Notes: generated by a model from the letters alone, not told the origin. A stretch of DNA of 64,000 nucleotides from Haliclona indistincta (GCA_964017065.1 OZ024784.1:367337-431336), one strand, 5' to 3'. Shown: positions 11,218 to 23,900, counted from the stretch's first letter. Numbers and translations: made by a program.

Positions 11218-13387
11218 TCAACGTGCATATGTTATATTAGATTTGTTGGATAGATTATTTTCCATACTGTACATTGCTAGTTGTATTCTGTCTCCTAGTA
11301 CCATTAGACTAGAGTCTCTGCATCTGCTCACTTTGTCTTTTGTTGTGATGGCAGTGCAGTTTTTTGAATGCCAATAGTGCCGAAGTGAGGGGTCGGGGGC
11401 TCGAAATATACTTAATTTATCTCTCACTTTATAGTAGTAGTCGTTGTCCTCGCCTCCCCAGCCTTCAATACACTCGTTCATTCTCCCGACTGCTAGATGA
11501 TCTTGCTTGTATATACATACCATCCCATAGCCGTATGTGACCCAATGTCCTGTCTCTCGTGAGATAGGTGGGAATCCTTGCGGCTGTTTCTTGTGTCTAT
11601 AGATCATACTAAGATTATAGTGTCGAAAGATCTCTGGAAAATACACTCTTTCTCCTTTGATGGTGTTACTCCTGCATCTGTCCAAGAATCCAGTATCTGT
11701 GATATCGATCCCAATGTCACAGAAGAAGGCTAGGTCATCATCATCAAGTTCACGCATACCAAGATTGACTGCTCTTGATCGAGAAAATTCACCCTCTCCT
11801 TTGACTGTGGTGAAGTTAGCTTTCGGAAACCTCACCTTGTAGTGTTTGACCAGTGCGGCTATGTCATTGTAGAGTTCGTTACCAAATGCAACAAGTATCA
11901 CATTGGTTCGTTGGTCTGTACTTAGACAGATCTGCTCGTACATTGTCAGAAAATTCTTGACATTTTCAAATCCGCTTCCAATGGTCACCACAAAGTGTAC
12001 AGTAGCCTGAGTCTCTTCTGCAGTTGAATTATTAGCCGCTTCGTTTTCCTCAAAATCATCAAACTCTATTTCCAGTACTGTTCTTTTCAGTTCATCATCA
12101 TCATCCTCATCTTTATCAATGCAGTATGTCATTCTACTGCTGTATCTTGCATAGTAGGTGTAGTTACCAGTAAAATATTTACGACGTATGTCATCCGGCA
12201 AAACTTTCCAAGGAGGCGCACTTGAATTTGGATAATAATGCTGATCAAAGTAAGCTTCTGAAGGTGAATAATATACCCAGGACTGAACGTCATCTTTGCT
12301 GGTTATAGTGAAGCGGTTCAGTTGTTGAAGGCACACCTCAATATTGCTAGTGTTCTCTTGATAATTCAGAGATGAGTTTACGGTGAAGTGATGTTCCAGT
12401 TGGTTCATGAGACACTCAGTATGACGTTGCTTTAGAACCAACTTGTGATACTCTGCTATCTTGCGAGTTAAATGAGCTCGTTTCATCATTCGCCTGCTCA
12501 ACCTTGAAAAGAGAATAAGAGAATTTCGCTCTTTTAGAGGCACAGTGTTACTGTGAGTTGAAAAGGGAGACCATGCCTGCAAAAATTACAATATCACTTT
12601 ATTCAGTCGGTATTGTTGCAGTGCTTACCTCACTCAGCTTCTCCCAGCACCTAACGTGATGACTGCTCCATATGCTCTCACCGAGACAGCTTGCATCATG
12701 AGTACTCAAAGAGCAGTTTATTTTCAATCCCTTCAGTAAAGCTTGGCTGATGATAACACCATATTCTCTTGCACAATACGTTCTCCATGGTATAGTGCTG
12801 TCACTGATCACTGGTTTACCAAGATACAGAGGTTGATTTGAGTCTAGCTGATTGAGAAACTTGACCAATAGGTCATAGTTAACATAATTATAACGTGAAG
12901 CAATTAGATACCACTGCATGTGGGAGTTATTGTGTTTAGCTAGGTCAGATACTACTGACACTAGCGAGGGAGCTTGTCTCACATCAGCACAGCTCATCAC
13001 TTGTCTGTGAGTCAGCTTGACTGCCAGTGCAGAGGTAAGCAGCTGATTACAGCATGTGTAATACAGTGTGATAAGGTGAGGAGGCACTTCTCTTCCCCAG
13101 GTCTGCAGTAGGCTGTCCAACTCACTAGCATCGCAGCTCTGTAAGATAACAGCAACTGCTAATGATTGGGTTCTTAGTCTTGTTGCTGCTGCAACGTTCA
13201 CTGGAGGTTCCCTGTGCAGCAACAACTCATTGGTCTGCATTATAGCACCGTGTCCATGACGAGTGTAAGGATGCAGGACAGAAAAGTACAGCAATAGTTG
13301 ACATACTGCCACACCGACTGTAATGCCCACGCACGTGGTGCGATAAGGCGATAAAACGTTCCAAATAGCTAGCAGAATATGAGCCAT
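11218..13387 (-). CDS. Chondroitin synthase / chondroitin polymerizing factor-like glycosyltransferase
   Basis: Two exons, complement(12629..13387) and complement(11218..12576), give 705 residues. The N-terminus has a single membrane anchor (VGITVGVAVCQLLLYFSV), as for type II Golgi enzymes. Residues about 50-250 resemble the Fringe-like beta-3 domain (DASCLGESIWSSHHVRCWE). The second half is the CHGN/GalNAc-transferase-like domain: GEFSRSRAVNLG, DLAFFCDIGIDI, YFPEIFRHYN, HWVTYGYGMVCIYK and EGWGGEDNDYYYK. The acidic DxD motif expected in each domain is altered: the first reads SRYNYV, the second CDIGID. This suggests a CHPF-like partner or weak enzyme rather than a full synthase (inference). 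An acidic linker lies near residues 390-435. It is convergent with FUOM and divergent from sulfotransferase 2. Confidence 0.85.
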
Positions 13388-13554
13388 ATTGAAAAATGCA
13401 TCGTATTACACTTTTGTAACATGAGCTCCACCCTGGGAGTATGCAGCGCTGCAGCAATAACAGCCACACCCATTATAATTTGCTCAAACCGCGCCCCTCG
13501 ATCGATCGAGTGTCCGGCTTCTCTACGGCGCGCCAGGAGCTCCTTTGCCTATCC
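13388..13554. promoter_or_regulatory. Divergent promoter region, CHPF-like / sulfotransferase 2
   Basis: 167 bp lie between two opposed start codons of functionally related glycan genes, suggesting shared regulation. It contains a GATCGATCGA stretch; no known element is assigned. Confidence 0.5.
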
Positions 13555-15346
13555 ATGGCTCAGGTTAGGAAGATCTTACAGATCGTGTTCGTCGGTGTGT
13601 GCGTGGTGCTAATGGCGGTGATGAGCTCTGTGTGGTGGTGTGGTTTACACACCCACCACCCTCCAGCAGGTGATAATCAGTTGTAAATACCTAATGACCA
13701 CAAGAAAGGCACTGTACAAACTCATTACTCCTTCGTTCTTCAGGGACAGTTGTACCCAGGAAGAGCTACCAGCGCCATCACCGCTATCCATTGGCACATA
13801 GAGGCACCAGCGCGCCAAACCGTCCCCGCAAAATTTACTTCACCACTCAGAGACTTCTTCTCAATCGCAAGAGGTTGAAACATGAAGCAAAGATCCTCAA
13901 ACCAGAGATATGGAAGAAGCAACACAATGACTGGCTACAAGGCCTGCCTCCTCCAACAGACTTTACTCTTAATCATAGTCTAAACTATACTATAGAGGTG
14001 CTGGGTCAGCCATCAGCTGACATCAGGGCTGAACATACTGCTGGTTTACCCACCACTCCACTACATCATGACAAGAAGGTAGAGAGACCATTCTCACTGT
14101 TCACTAAACACAAAGATATGTCCAATTATTCTGACTGGCGTGCAAGAGGCAAGGTATGTTGTTATTGTATATCATGAGCATAAAATATTAGTGACTGTTC
14201 TTGCAGTGGCAGGAATACCAAGTGACTAAGTTCTGTCAAAAGCATGGAATGGCTGACAACACATCGCTGGATATGGTGGATAGAAGCAGTTTCTTCAGGA
14301 GGATCCTGTATGATAATAGCCGCACCGCTCTATTCTGCTTTATTCCTAAAGTATGTATGTATGTCGTGTTCATGTACGCTGTGTGTTCATGATGTAACAT
14401 GTACAACATTTTTTCCAAAAATGTTAAGTTTGGTACAAAATCTACTGTGTCACAAGAAGGCTTTGTCATATATTTGAAGAGACAATAATTGTGATGCGTT
14501 AAAGTTTGAAAACAAATCCAGTACTAGGATAGCAACTCCAAATTTGCTCATTGATTTCTTCTCCCTTTGCTCATTTTGTAGGTTGGCTGCACTAATATGA
14601 AGATATCCATTCTCATAGCTCAACAACACTTGTCTAGAATTGTGTTACGGATACTACACAGAAGACGAGATACCGTTGAGCTTAAGCTAGAGCGAGCTCT
14701 TCAAAAGGCTTCACTCATGAACACCAATTTGACTAATCCAGACCTAATGGCGAAAATTACGAGTTTCAAACGATTCGTTATACTTCGTCATCCTTTAGAC
14801 AGGCTTGTGTCCGCGTTTCGAGACAAGCTAGGAGCTCCACTTGTCAAGAATCCTCCAAGTTCTCGCTATAACTATTTTGAGGAGCTGAAACATGCTATAT
14901 TGCTCAAGTTCCACCCAAACTCATATCAAGTATGGAAACTATCCGAGGTGGAGCAGAAACTATACCTTCCTTTCTCAACTTTCATTCGATGGTTGATCGA
15001 CTCCAATGAAGGAGACTTGAACGAACATTTTCAAACCCAATTCACTGTCTGTCAGCCCTGTCTTATACAGTACAGCTTCTACGGCGACTTTAGAAGATTT
15101 TCTGATGATGGCTTACAAATTTTGAATCAGTTCACCAGCGACGTGTCTGCTTTTGATCAAAAAGGATATCACAGCCACAAAGTGACACGCCTACTGCTGC
15201 ACCTCTACTATGGTCAGCTAAAGACTAAACTGAAGCAAGCGTTATGGAGACGATGGGAGAGGGAGATTGAATTCTATCATACACTGTATCCAAATGAACA
15301 GTCATTCACAGAAAAGTTACTCGGACAATATTTGCAAAACAGATGA
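13555..15346 (+). CDS. Carbohydrate sulfotransferase 2 (Golgi, HNK-1/CHST family)
   Basis: Exons 13555..13669, 13744..14153, 14207..14350 and 14582..15346 give 477 residues. A short cytoplasmic tail precedes a membrane anchor (IVFVGVCVVLMAVMSSVWW), then a basic stem. The 5'-phosphosulfate loop FCFIPKVGCTNMK is split across exons 3 and 4; the 3'-phosphate motif is RFVILRHPLDRLVSAFRDKL. Both are complete, so PAPS binding should be intact. Membership of the CHST8-14/HNK-1 group follows from these motifs; the substrate is unknown. An in-frame-free ATG at 13441 lies upstream, but the start at 13555 puts the anchor where the family has it. The last exon and 3' UTR are duplicated about 2.9 kb downstream. 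Confidence 0.88.
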
Positions 15347-15422
15347 TATTTTATCATTTTTTTAACTGCTAAAACTGTATTATGTGTCAAATTATATCAA
15401 ACAACAAATGTTAATGATTTCA

Positions 15423-15428
15423 AATAAA
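15423..15428 (+). terminator. Polyadenylation signal for sulfotransferase 2
   Basis: AATAAA 77 bp after the stop codon; the same signal is kept in the duplicated segment near 18.29 kb. Confidence 0.6.
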
Positions 15429-15709
15429 AACATGCTATCTTACTCTATCCATACTCAACTACTAGAATAACATATTTTGCAGCTTTGAATACTAATCTAG
15501 TAAAGTATTATGATTGCTATGTTGCTTAGCATTCTTCCACCCCACACTCTGTTCGAAATGGTGTGATATACCCTTTCTGTTAAAACTAAGTTGCATTGTC
15601 TTTGTTCAAAACACATTTGAATGTGTATGCATGCATAAAGTTCATCTAAATATCTATAACTACCAGCTGCTATTAACTACAGTAGTTCTATTCAGCACTT
15701 TAGTTCATT

Positions 15710-16428
15710 CTAAGAAGAACAGTACATTCTGGGCAGTAAGCAGGTGATGGTCTTCTGCCACCAATTTGGCATGCAACTTTGACTGGTCAGCTTTCGACAG
15801 CCTCGTACAGCAAAGGCATAAACTGGTTTGTTAAACATTTTCAAGTTGTTTCCAATGTCAGCTGCCTCAATGATAGAGCGTCCCTTCATAAAGCCATCCT
15901 CTTCAGCTGTATACATACGACACATGGGAAGGACACCTTTTCCAGCCAAGCAAGGGAAGATCTTCTCCATGTTGAAAGCAACTATTGCTAAATTGCTTTT
16001 ATGGTGGTCACGGTATCGAGGAGCATAATACATCATTCTCTTAGGAGAATATGCAGCTCCAGATCTTGTTACAGGCAGTGTATCAAGAGTGGCGGTTGGT
16101 TTGCCAGTGTTAGACATAACACGGAGAGAGAACTTTGATCCATGGAAGGTCAAGTGAAGTAGTTTGACAACTATATATAAAAGAATGAGATAGCTACCGC
16201 ACAAAGTGATGGCAGTCTGGTTACCTGGCTCATTCTGGAGGACTTTGTTGACCATTGCCGGCATGTTCTCACTCACGAGCTCCTTGACTGCTTTATTCAG
16301 ATCAGGAGCAGCACTAACCATCTGGTGCTGGAGGCTATAGTGAGAGAGATGAGTGTGTGTCATACAGCATATAGTGGTTACCATATGATAGCAGCCACAG
16401 CTAGTATCACACACTTGATAGACGTCAT
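15710..16428 (-). CDS. Unrecognised secreted six-cysteine protein, copy 1
   Basis: Exons complement(16382..16428, 16225..16334, 15710..16170) give 205 residues. Residues 1-16 form a signal peptide (MTSIKCVILAVAAIIC). A short acidic helix-like stretch (DLNKAVKELVSENMPAMVNKV) is followed by a basic core with SPKRMMYY, SNLAIVAFNMEKIFPC, GFMKGRSIIEA and a tail holding WW and CSS. Six cysteines of the mature part are shared with copy 3 at 19.4-20.2 kb, which has the same exon lengths (47, 110 and 461 nt). I do not recognise the family and give no function. It is convergent with sulfotransferase 2. The donor after the signal peptide is GTAACC; the phase works only with the acceptor CTATAG. Confidence 0.75.
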
Positions 16429-18153
16429 GATGACTGATCAGTGATCACAGCAAACTGAAAGTGTTCTTACCATGACTCTTTTTATATCACACTCATTGAT
16501 TTGTTATTGTTATCTTGTGGATGCTGTATCAGCTAGTTCAACAACTTTTTGGCATGACCCTCTCGAAACTTGGTTTTGTTGAACCCCTCATGGTCATAAT
16601 GATTCCATAACAAGTTTCAGCTTAATACCTTGTATGGTTTCTTTTAAACCCTGATTGCATTTTTCACGATATTTCCTACTACTTGCTGTTTAACTTAGTC
16701 TTCTTTTGTCCTATCAGCAAACTAAAAACATCAAACTGAAGCTGAATAAATGCTCTTTCGTATGACTTGCAACACATAGTGCATCGCATTTCTTAACTAT
16801 TTAGCCACGCCCACAAACTTTGATCTTTGATTCTTTAAAAATACGCTTCGTCATTTTCATTGATGTGATTTAATAGTAGTCTATTAGCTACTTCTATACC
16901 AAATTTCATGTTGGGACACAAATGGGAAGGTTAATTTGCAAGCTTTATTAGAAAAATGGGCATAAATGCATACACATTGAGAAGACTTGGGCTAGCTGTT
17001 TGATGGCTTGGGCTAGCTGTTTGATGGCTTGGGCTAGCTGTTTGATGGCTTGGGCTAGCTGTTTGATGACTGTTTGATGACACTAGCTATTTGATGACTA
17101 TTTGATGACTTGGGCTAGCTATTTGTTGACTATTTTATGACTTGGGCTAGCTATTTGTTGACTATTTGATGACTTGGGCTAGCTATTTTATGACTTGGGC
17201 TAGCTATTTGTTGACTATTTGATGACTTGGGCTAGCTATTTGATGACTGTTTGATGACTTGGGGTAGCTGTTAATTTGATGACTAGCTGTTTGATGGCTT
17301 GGGCTACTGAACAGTTTGATGACGGGCTAGCTATTTTATGACTTGGGCTAGCTATTTGTTGACTATTTGATGACTTGGGCTAGCTATTTGCATGACTGTT
17401 TGATGACTTGGGGTAGCTGTTTGATGACTGTTTGATGGCTTGGGCTACTGAGCAGTTTGATGACTTGGGCTAGCTGTTTGATGACTTAAGATAGCTGCTT
17501 GTTGAATCTACAGGTATGGTGATGTCAAGAATTGCAATTATTCAATATTATGTGAACAATTCTTAATCGGAATTGCTTTAATCACACAGGCCAACTAGCT
17601 GACATACATTTTGTAATTGAATCGATGATAGAAGACAATCAGTAAAGTAAACTTTCTTGTTGAAGCCAGTTGACAATAGACCAATGATGCATGCCATAGT
17701 TGTTTTGTGGTGTTTTACTTGTTGCAATGCAAAGCCCTATAAACTTAATTAGAAAAAAATAATTTGCTAAAGCACTTCTGTGATTGTATTGTGATTATGA
17801 ACATAGTCTGAATTTTTGACGACATGGTTTAACTAGCTAACCTAGGTAATAAACAACACAAAGTTAATTGAATAATTGAGCATTGTTTCGTTAAAATTAC
17901 ATTCAAAAAGACTGCTTGTTGCTTTTCTACAAAGTTTTTAATAGAAAAAATAAATTATTATTTCTCACAATAATTAAATTGCAAAAGCCTCAATCTCACT
18001 GTTCATTACTTGCAAAACACTACATGACTTGTAATATTCCACGATTTTTTCGATACTGAAGGCATGGATAGTGACTGTTCATACTGAAGTAAGTAGTATA
18101 TAGTAAGTTAGTAAGTTAGTAAGTATATAGTAAGTTGATTCATACTGAAGGCA
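16429..18153. other. Intergenic region with tandem repeats, no gene seen
   Basis: No frame with gene-like character was found. The central part holds the 21-bp repeat listed separately; the right part is AT-rich, with short GTAAGTTA direct repeats near 18.1 kb. Confidence 0.6.
16985..17490. repeat. Diverged minisatellite, unit about 21 bp
   Basis: Repeats of a CTTGGGCTAGCTGTTTGATGG-like unit with drift (ATTTGTTGACTATTTGATGA variants and deletions). The first three copies are nearly perfect, then units diverge. No coding frame. Confidence 0.9.
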
Positions 18154-18403
18154 GTATCCAAATGAACAGTCATTCACAGAAAAGTTACTCGGACAATATT
18201 TGCAAAACAGATGATATTTTATCATTTTTTAAACTGCTAAAACTGTATTATGTGTCAAATTATATCAAACAACAAATGTTAATGGTTTCAAATAAAAACA
18301 TGCTTTCTTACACTATCCATACTCAACTACTAGAATAACATATTTTGCAGCTTTGAAAACTAATCTAGTAAAGTATTATGATTGCTATGTTGCTTAGCAT
18401 TCT
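18154..18403 (+). repeat. Duplicated 3' end of sulfotransferase 2 (last codons plus 3' UTR)
   Basis: Nearly identical to 15287..15534: it begins within the last codons of sulfotransferase 2 (AGTATCCAAATGAACAGTC) and runs through stop and polyadenylation signal. It is followed by remnants of the secreted-protein gene, so the duplication covered both genes. Non-functional as a gene. Confidence 0.9.
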
Positions 18404-18479
18404 TATGTTATAAGAAGAATGTGAGGAGCTTGACGGCACATGGTATCAATGATGCTTCCATGTCTACCGGCATCAGTTA

Positions 18480-19250
18480 GTTACCCAAGTAGACAACTGG
18501 AAAGAGAAAAGAGATTGTAGCAATATTATTGACAAAGCAATCATTACCGGGCTCGTTCTGAAAGATCCATTGCCAGCAAGTTCTCTTTCATGAAGTCTCA
18601 GGATGAGCAGCACTGACCATCTGGTACTGGAGGCTATAGTGAGAGGGATGAGTGAGAGCATGTAGTGGTGATCTGGTACTGGAGGCTATAGTGAGAGAGA
18701 TGAGTGAGAGCATGTAGTGGTGATCTGGTACTGGAGGCTATAGTGAGAGAGATGAGTGAGTATGTAGTGGTGATCTGGTGCTGGAGGCTATAGTGAGAGG
18801 GATGAGTGAGTATGTAGTGGTGATCTGGTGCTGGAGGCTATAGTGAGAGAGATGAGTGAGTATGTAGTGGTGATCTGGTGCTGGAGGCTATAGTGAGAGG
18901 GATGAGTGAGAGCATGTAGTGGTGATCTGGTACTGGAGGCTATAGTGAGAGAGATGAGTGAGAGCATGTAGTGGTGATCTGGTGCTGGACGCTATAGTGA
19001 GAGAGATGAGTGAGAGCATGTAGTGGTGATCTGGTGCTGGAGGCTATAGTGAGAGAGATGAGTGAGTATGTAGTGGTGATCTGGTGCTGGAGGCTATAGT
19101 GAGAGAGATGAGTGAGAGCATGTACTGGTTACCACTATGATAGCAGCCACAGCCAGTAATGACTGATCAGTGATCACAGCAAAATGAAAGTGTTCTTACC
19201 ATGACTCTTTTTATATCACACTCATTGATTTGTTATTGTTATCTTGTGCA
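18480..19250 (-). pseudogene. Decayed copy 2 of the secreted-protein gene, expanded into a minisatellite
   Basis: Short stretches match exon 2, intron 1 and the 5' flank of copies 1 and 3 (TACCGGGCTCGTTCTG, CATCTGGTACTGGAGGCTAT, and the TGACTGATCAGTGATCACAGC upstream region). The large coding exon is gone. Between about 18618 and 19125 a 49-52-bp unit spanning the exon 2 acceptor is repeated about ten times. No open frame of the family remains. Confidence 0.75.
18618..19125. repeat. Minisatellite of 49-52-bp units derived from a gene's exon/intron boundary
   Basis: About ten tandem copies of a unit containing CTGGTGCTGGAGGCTATAGT followed by GAGAGAGATGAGTGAG and ATGTAGTGGT. The same segment occurs once in copies 1 (near 16322) and 3 (near 20043) of the secreted-protein gene, where it holds the exon 2 acceptor. 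Confidence 0.85.
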
Positions 19251-19439
19251 TGCTGTATTAACTTCAAGTATCCATCACTATAGTTGAGTTATCATTGCTA
19301 TAAGAAATGTTTATGTAACTCAACTGCACACACACATCATCATTATTGCTGAACTGAAAACAAATTACTAACTACCACTTCATATTACGGTTCACACTAC
19401 AATCTGTTCCATATACTACAGCATGCGGTACTGTTCAGC

Positions 19440-20150
19440 TTAAGAAGAGCAGTACTTCCTGGGTAGCATACAGCTGATGGTTGTCTGCCACCAACTTGGC
19501 ATACAGCTGCCATAAAGATATCGACAGCCCGGCACAGCAAATCCATAGACAGGCCTTCGTTTAAACATCCTAAAGTTATTTCCACCATCAGATGCTTCAA
19601 TAATGGAGCGTCCCTTCATGAAACCATCTTCTTCTCCAGTGTACATTCGGCACATGGGCAGGAGACCTTTCCCAGCTATGCAAGGGAAGATCTTCTCCAT
19701 GTTGAAAGCAACTATTGCTAAATTGCTTCGATGGGCGTCACGGAATCGAGGGGAATAATACATCATTCTCTTAGGAGAATAAGAGATGCGGGAATATCGT
19801 AAGAGCATACGATCAATGGTCTTTCCTGATCGACCGGCACTAGTCATGTGACTGAGATGAAATCGTGACCCATGGTAAGCCAAGTGAAGCAGTTTGATAA
19901 CTGGAAAATGGAGACATATTATTGTGATGATAACTTACACAGTTACCTGGCTCATTCTGTAGGACTTTGTTGACCATCGCCGCCATGTTCTCACTCATGA
20001 GCTCCTTGACTGCTTTGTCCAAATCAGGAGCAGCACTAACCATCTGGTGCTGGAGGCTATAGTGAGAGGGATGAGTGTGAGTCATAGAGCATGCAGTGGT
20101 TACCATATGATAGCAGCCACAGCTAGTATCACACACTTGATAGACGCCAT
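19440..20150 (-). CDS. Unrecognised secreted six-cysteine protein, copy 3
   Basis: Exons complement(20104..20150, 19947..20056, 19440..19900) give 205 residues with the same exon sizes and phases as copy 1. Signal peptide MASIKCVILAVAAIIC. The mature chain keeps the core YSPKRMMYY, the SNLAIVAFNMEKIFPC block, GFMKGRSIIEA and all six cysteines. The segment just after the acidic region (residues about 68-90) has diverged most from copy 1. Three disulfides are possible (inference). No known domain was recognised. The strong conservation of the core against silent change suggests selection on the protein. Confidence 0.75.
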
Positions 20151-20913
20151 GATGCTGACTACCAGTCAGTACAGACTGAAGATAATGTCACTGACAATGC
20201 TCTTTATTCTACCTGTTTGTCTCCAGCTTATACTATGCTTCATCATTGTATTCACAGTAAATATCTCTTTAGTTGACATTGTGTGAGGTATGTGATCTTT
20301 ACATTACTACACACACAATATCAGGAAACGGTTCAGAACTAAGGCGCAACAACCAATGAAGAACAAAGTGTGTTCTATGAATCACACATGCTCTATGCAT
20401 AGTAATGTGAGCTGTTGTAGTCTAATCCTTTCTCTAGAAGTGACTCATTTTAGCTCTTTAATCTCATCTGTGCAGTCCGCTCTGGAAACACTTTAAAGAC
20501 ACAATTGACACACTAGCTACAATTGAGGGTCTAGTGCCACATGATAATGGGCCCATAAGCATCTAGCTACTAGAACTCACACTATCTGTGTTTGATAACT
20601 TAGAATGGTTTGAACTAAAATCATCAATGGTGACTTTGTACTGCCATGTATCTTCATTAGTTGTTGTGCCTAGTTCTGAACCATTCCTGATATTGTGTGT
20701 AGCAACGTAAAGACCACATACAATTTAAAGGGTAACTGACAACGGTAACTGAAGTGACTTTTATTCTCAGTAAAAGTAATGTTATTCAGTAAATATCTCT
20801 TTCAGGAAGCACGTCCGCAGCAGTGATAGACTAAGGCACAATGCAATGTTATATGTAGTACAAGATGTGTCCTATAGTCACATGCACTAATACTATGCAG
20901 TGCTGCTGCTGTC
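20151..20913. other. Intergenic, no gene seen
   Basis: Between the secreted-protein gene and the 3' end of DNAI1. No repeats or exons of note. Confidence 0.6.
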
Positions 20914-23900
20914 CTAGGTGCTGTCCACTGATCCCTTCTCTAACAGTGGTTCTTTGACAAAGTTGATCAGTTTTTCCATTTTAGCTTTCTCTGTCTCGTC
21001 TGTTCGGTTCTTCTCCTAAGACACAGTGACAGCATGTTAGGTTCTCCTGTGACTAGCTAATATACCTTGAGCGCCTTGCGTAGGTTAGGTGACAGCTTCA
21101 TGCTGAGTATAGTTCCCTTATCATTACCAACCACAATGATGGGATGGACAAGGTTGAAGCTGATGTGTGTCAGTTTACCACCCTTCTTATGAAACACTGT
21201 AACAAGAGTATAACAGCACAATCTATAGCATACTATGGTGTACCTGGCTGGACGCACATAGCTTCATACTTGTTAGCCGTGAGATCAAACACATGAGCCT
21301 GTGAGAGGAGTGGTGAGTATACTGTAGTCAATGGTGTCTCTCTACCTTGCCATCAGCAGTGACTGCTGCAAACACAGTAGCACAGTATGGAGCCCAGGCT
21401 ATATCACCAACCACACTGTTCAGATCATATGAGAACAGTGGTTCCCTGCATTGCGCAATCAGTAACAGCAATCAGTAACATGGATGTTTACATTATAAGT
21501 TTACTTTCCAGTAGACATGCTTACAGTACAGGCTAACAAAACATAGCTCACGTTCTGGTGTGGTCCCATATCTTGACGGTCCAGTCAGCACCACATGACA
21601 TGAACACATTAGGATGGAACTTGTTCCAACGTAGAGCATGTACTGCCATATGATGAGACTAGAGGGAAAGTGTGACATACACACAGACACCGATAGTGCT
21701 GTTACCTTATATGTGCTGATGTAGCGATCCTTGTATGCTTTAGAGCACTTGTATATAGTGCCCTCTTCAGTACCTATAATATACATGTGATCAGCATGTG
21801 GATTGACACATATTGCTGTTCCCGAGCCTGTGAGGAATGATAGATGACCGCAAGTAGACACAGTCACTGCAGCTTACAGATGGCAGGGTTACGAGTGCCC
21901 TCTGCTCCTGGTACAGTGATCCCTGGTACCTTCAACACAATGGTATCCTCATACTGCAGCTCATTCTACAACACACACACATCAACACAGTTACACTACT
22001 CATCATGCACATACCTTTACTATGGTCCAGGTGACTACTCTACCATCAGACGAAACTGAGAAGAAGTTGAGGTTACCATCAATGTTGTTCTTCTGCCAGC
22101 ATACCTGTAGTGCAATAGAGTGTGAGATGTGCAGTAGCTGCTAGCTGAGCCTGGTACCTGCCATACTGGATCAGTGTGCTTGCCGGTCTTAGCAGTAGAG
22201 CGGAACTTTGGTGCAGTGCCCTTGTCCTGAAGGTTATACACTGCAACAGTGCCTGAGAAATTGAAAGTTTAACCATAGAGAAATAATAGCAATTCTACAA
22301 TGTGCACAGTTGGAGAGAGAGTGTGTGTGTGTGTGTACGTGAGAAAAGATTAGTGTCTCACCATCATACAGTCCTACAGCGATGATTGAGGGGTGTTCAG
22401 GATGATGGTCTAGACTCATGACACCAGTACTGACTGGGTATATGTACCTGAACACACGCACACATTAGTGCAGTCATTCACTGTAGCACAGACTCACTCT
22501 GGATAGGTTGGGTTCTTGAGAGAATGACAGCATATGTATCCCCCAGTTTGAGCGTTGAAGTTATCTAACAAAGAGAAGGAAGGAGTAGTTACAGGAAAAG
22601 CGATGTCTTACATGATCCATGAGCGACTGCAAACAGGTCACAGTAGTGAGGGTTCCAGCACAGTGCTGTGATTGCTAGCTTGCGAGCTTTGTCGAACCTG
22701 AACCGCCATAATGGAAGGAGAGAGCCTACAGTGCCCTCTCTGTGCTCATCACCAGGGTCATCATAGTACTTGAAATCTGAGAGAGAGGATGAGCAAGTGA
22801 GAGATTCAGTGCAGTCTCTTACCCTGGGCGATCTCGTCAAATGTGTTCTGATTGACCATTCTCTCCATTACTTTAGAAGCTTGACTAATGCGTCCAATAT
22901 CATCACTCTACATTATACAGTACCAGCATATTGCTAAGGCACAATACACAGCTATACCTGCATCTCCATGGATGTGGTCTTTTGTTTAGGCTCCTCTTTA
23001 GCAACACGCCCTTTCTTCTCCTTAGCTCTTTCCTGCAGTACAGATCAACAACACTACAGTGATAGCGACCTGTTTGTACCTGCTTAGCAAGATCCTCAAT
23101 GTAAGCATCAAATATCTCCATCTGTACATAGACAACACATGAAGGCATTGTGACTGATATAGCAGCACACAGAGACACACCTGGTTAGCAGTAGCTGAGA
23201 AGTTAGCACAGGGCGGTGGCTCGGTCATGGTTCCTCTCTCCTGTAGAGGGAGTGAGTAAGAGAAGGTGTGGAAGGTGAACTGACTCGCTGTGGGTTGTTA
23301 TAGGTTTGAGATGATCTCTCACTGAAATTGAACTGGTTTCTGAGCTTCTTGGTAGACACTTTGCTCTCTTTCTTCTGTGCAAGATAAGCAAGGTTGAGAA
23401 CACGACAAGGTTATTGTACCTTTGGTTTGTCCTCACTGCTCTCGGTCACCTGATCTTCCTCAGTCTGTTCATCCTCCTCTTGCTCTTCATCAGATGATTC
23501 TACAGCATACAATAAACAATGTCAGTATGTCTCTGATGACTAACCTCCTCCTCCCTCTGTCTTGGCAAGCTGTCGCTGTGCTTCATCAGACTCCTTGTGA
23601 AGAAGATTACTAGAGAACATTATAACCATGCATCAATACAACAATCACATATTTCAGTGTTCTTGTAACACTAAAATGAAAAGTATAAACCATTGCCTTC
23701 ATGCACAGTCTCTGTAGTCACTATTGTCTTTATTCACACGATGGAGAACAATCAGAGACTGAACACATTAGTGCATGAAGGATGAAGCATGCATGAAGTG
23801 CATGGAGACTGAACACATTAGTGCATTAGTACGTACATTAGCATTGTAAGAAGGCTCTATATGGTGCAGTTTAGTTCACCTTTCTAGTGCAAAGTGTATT

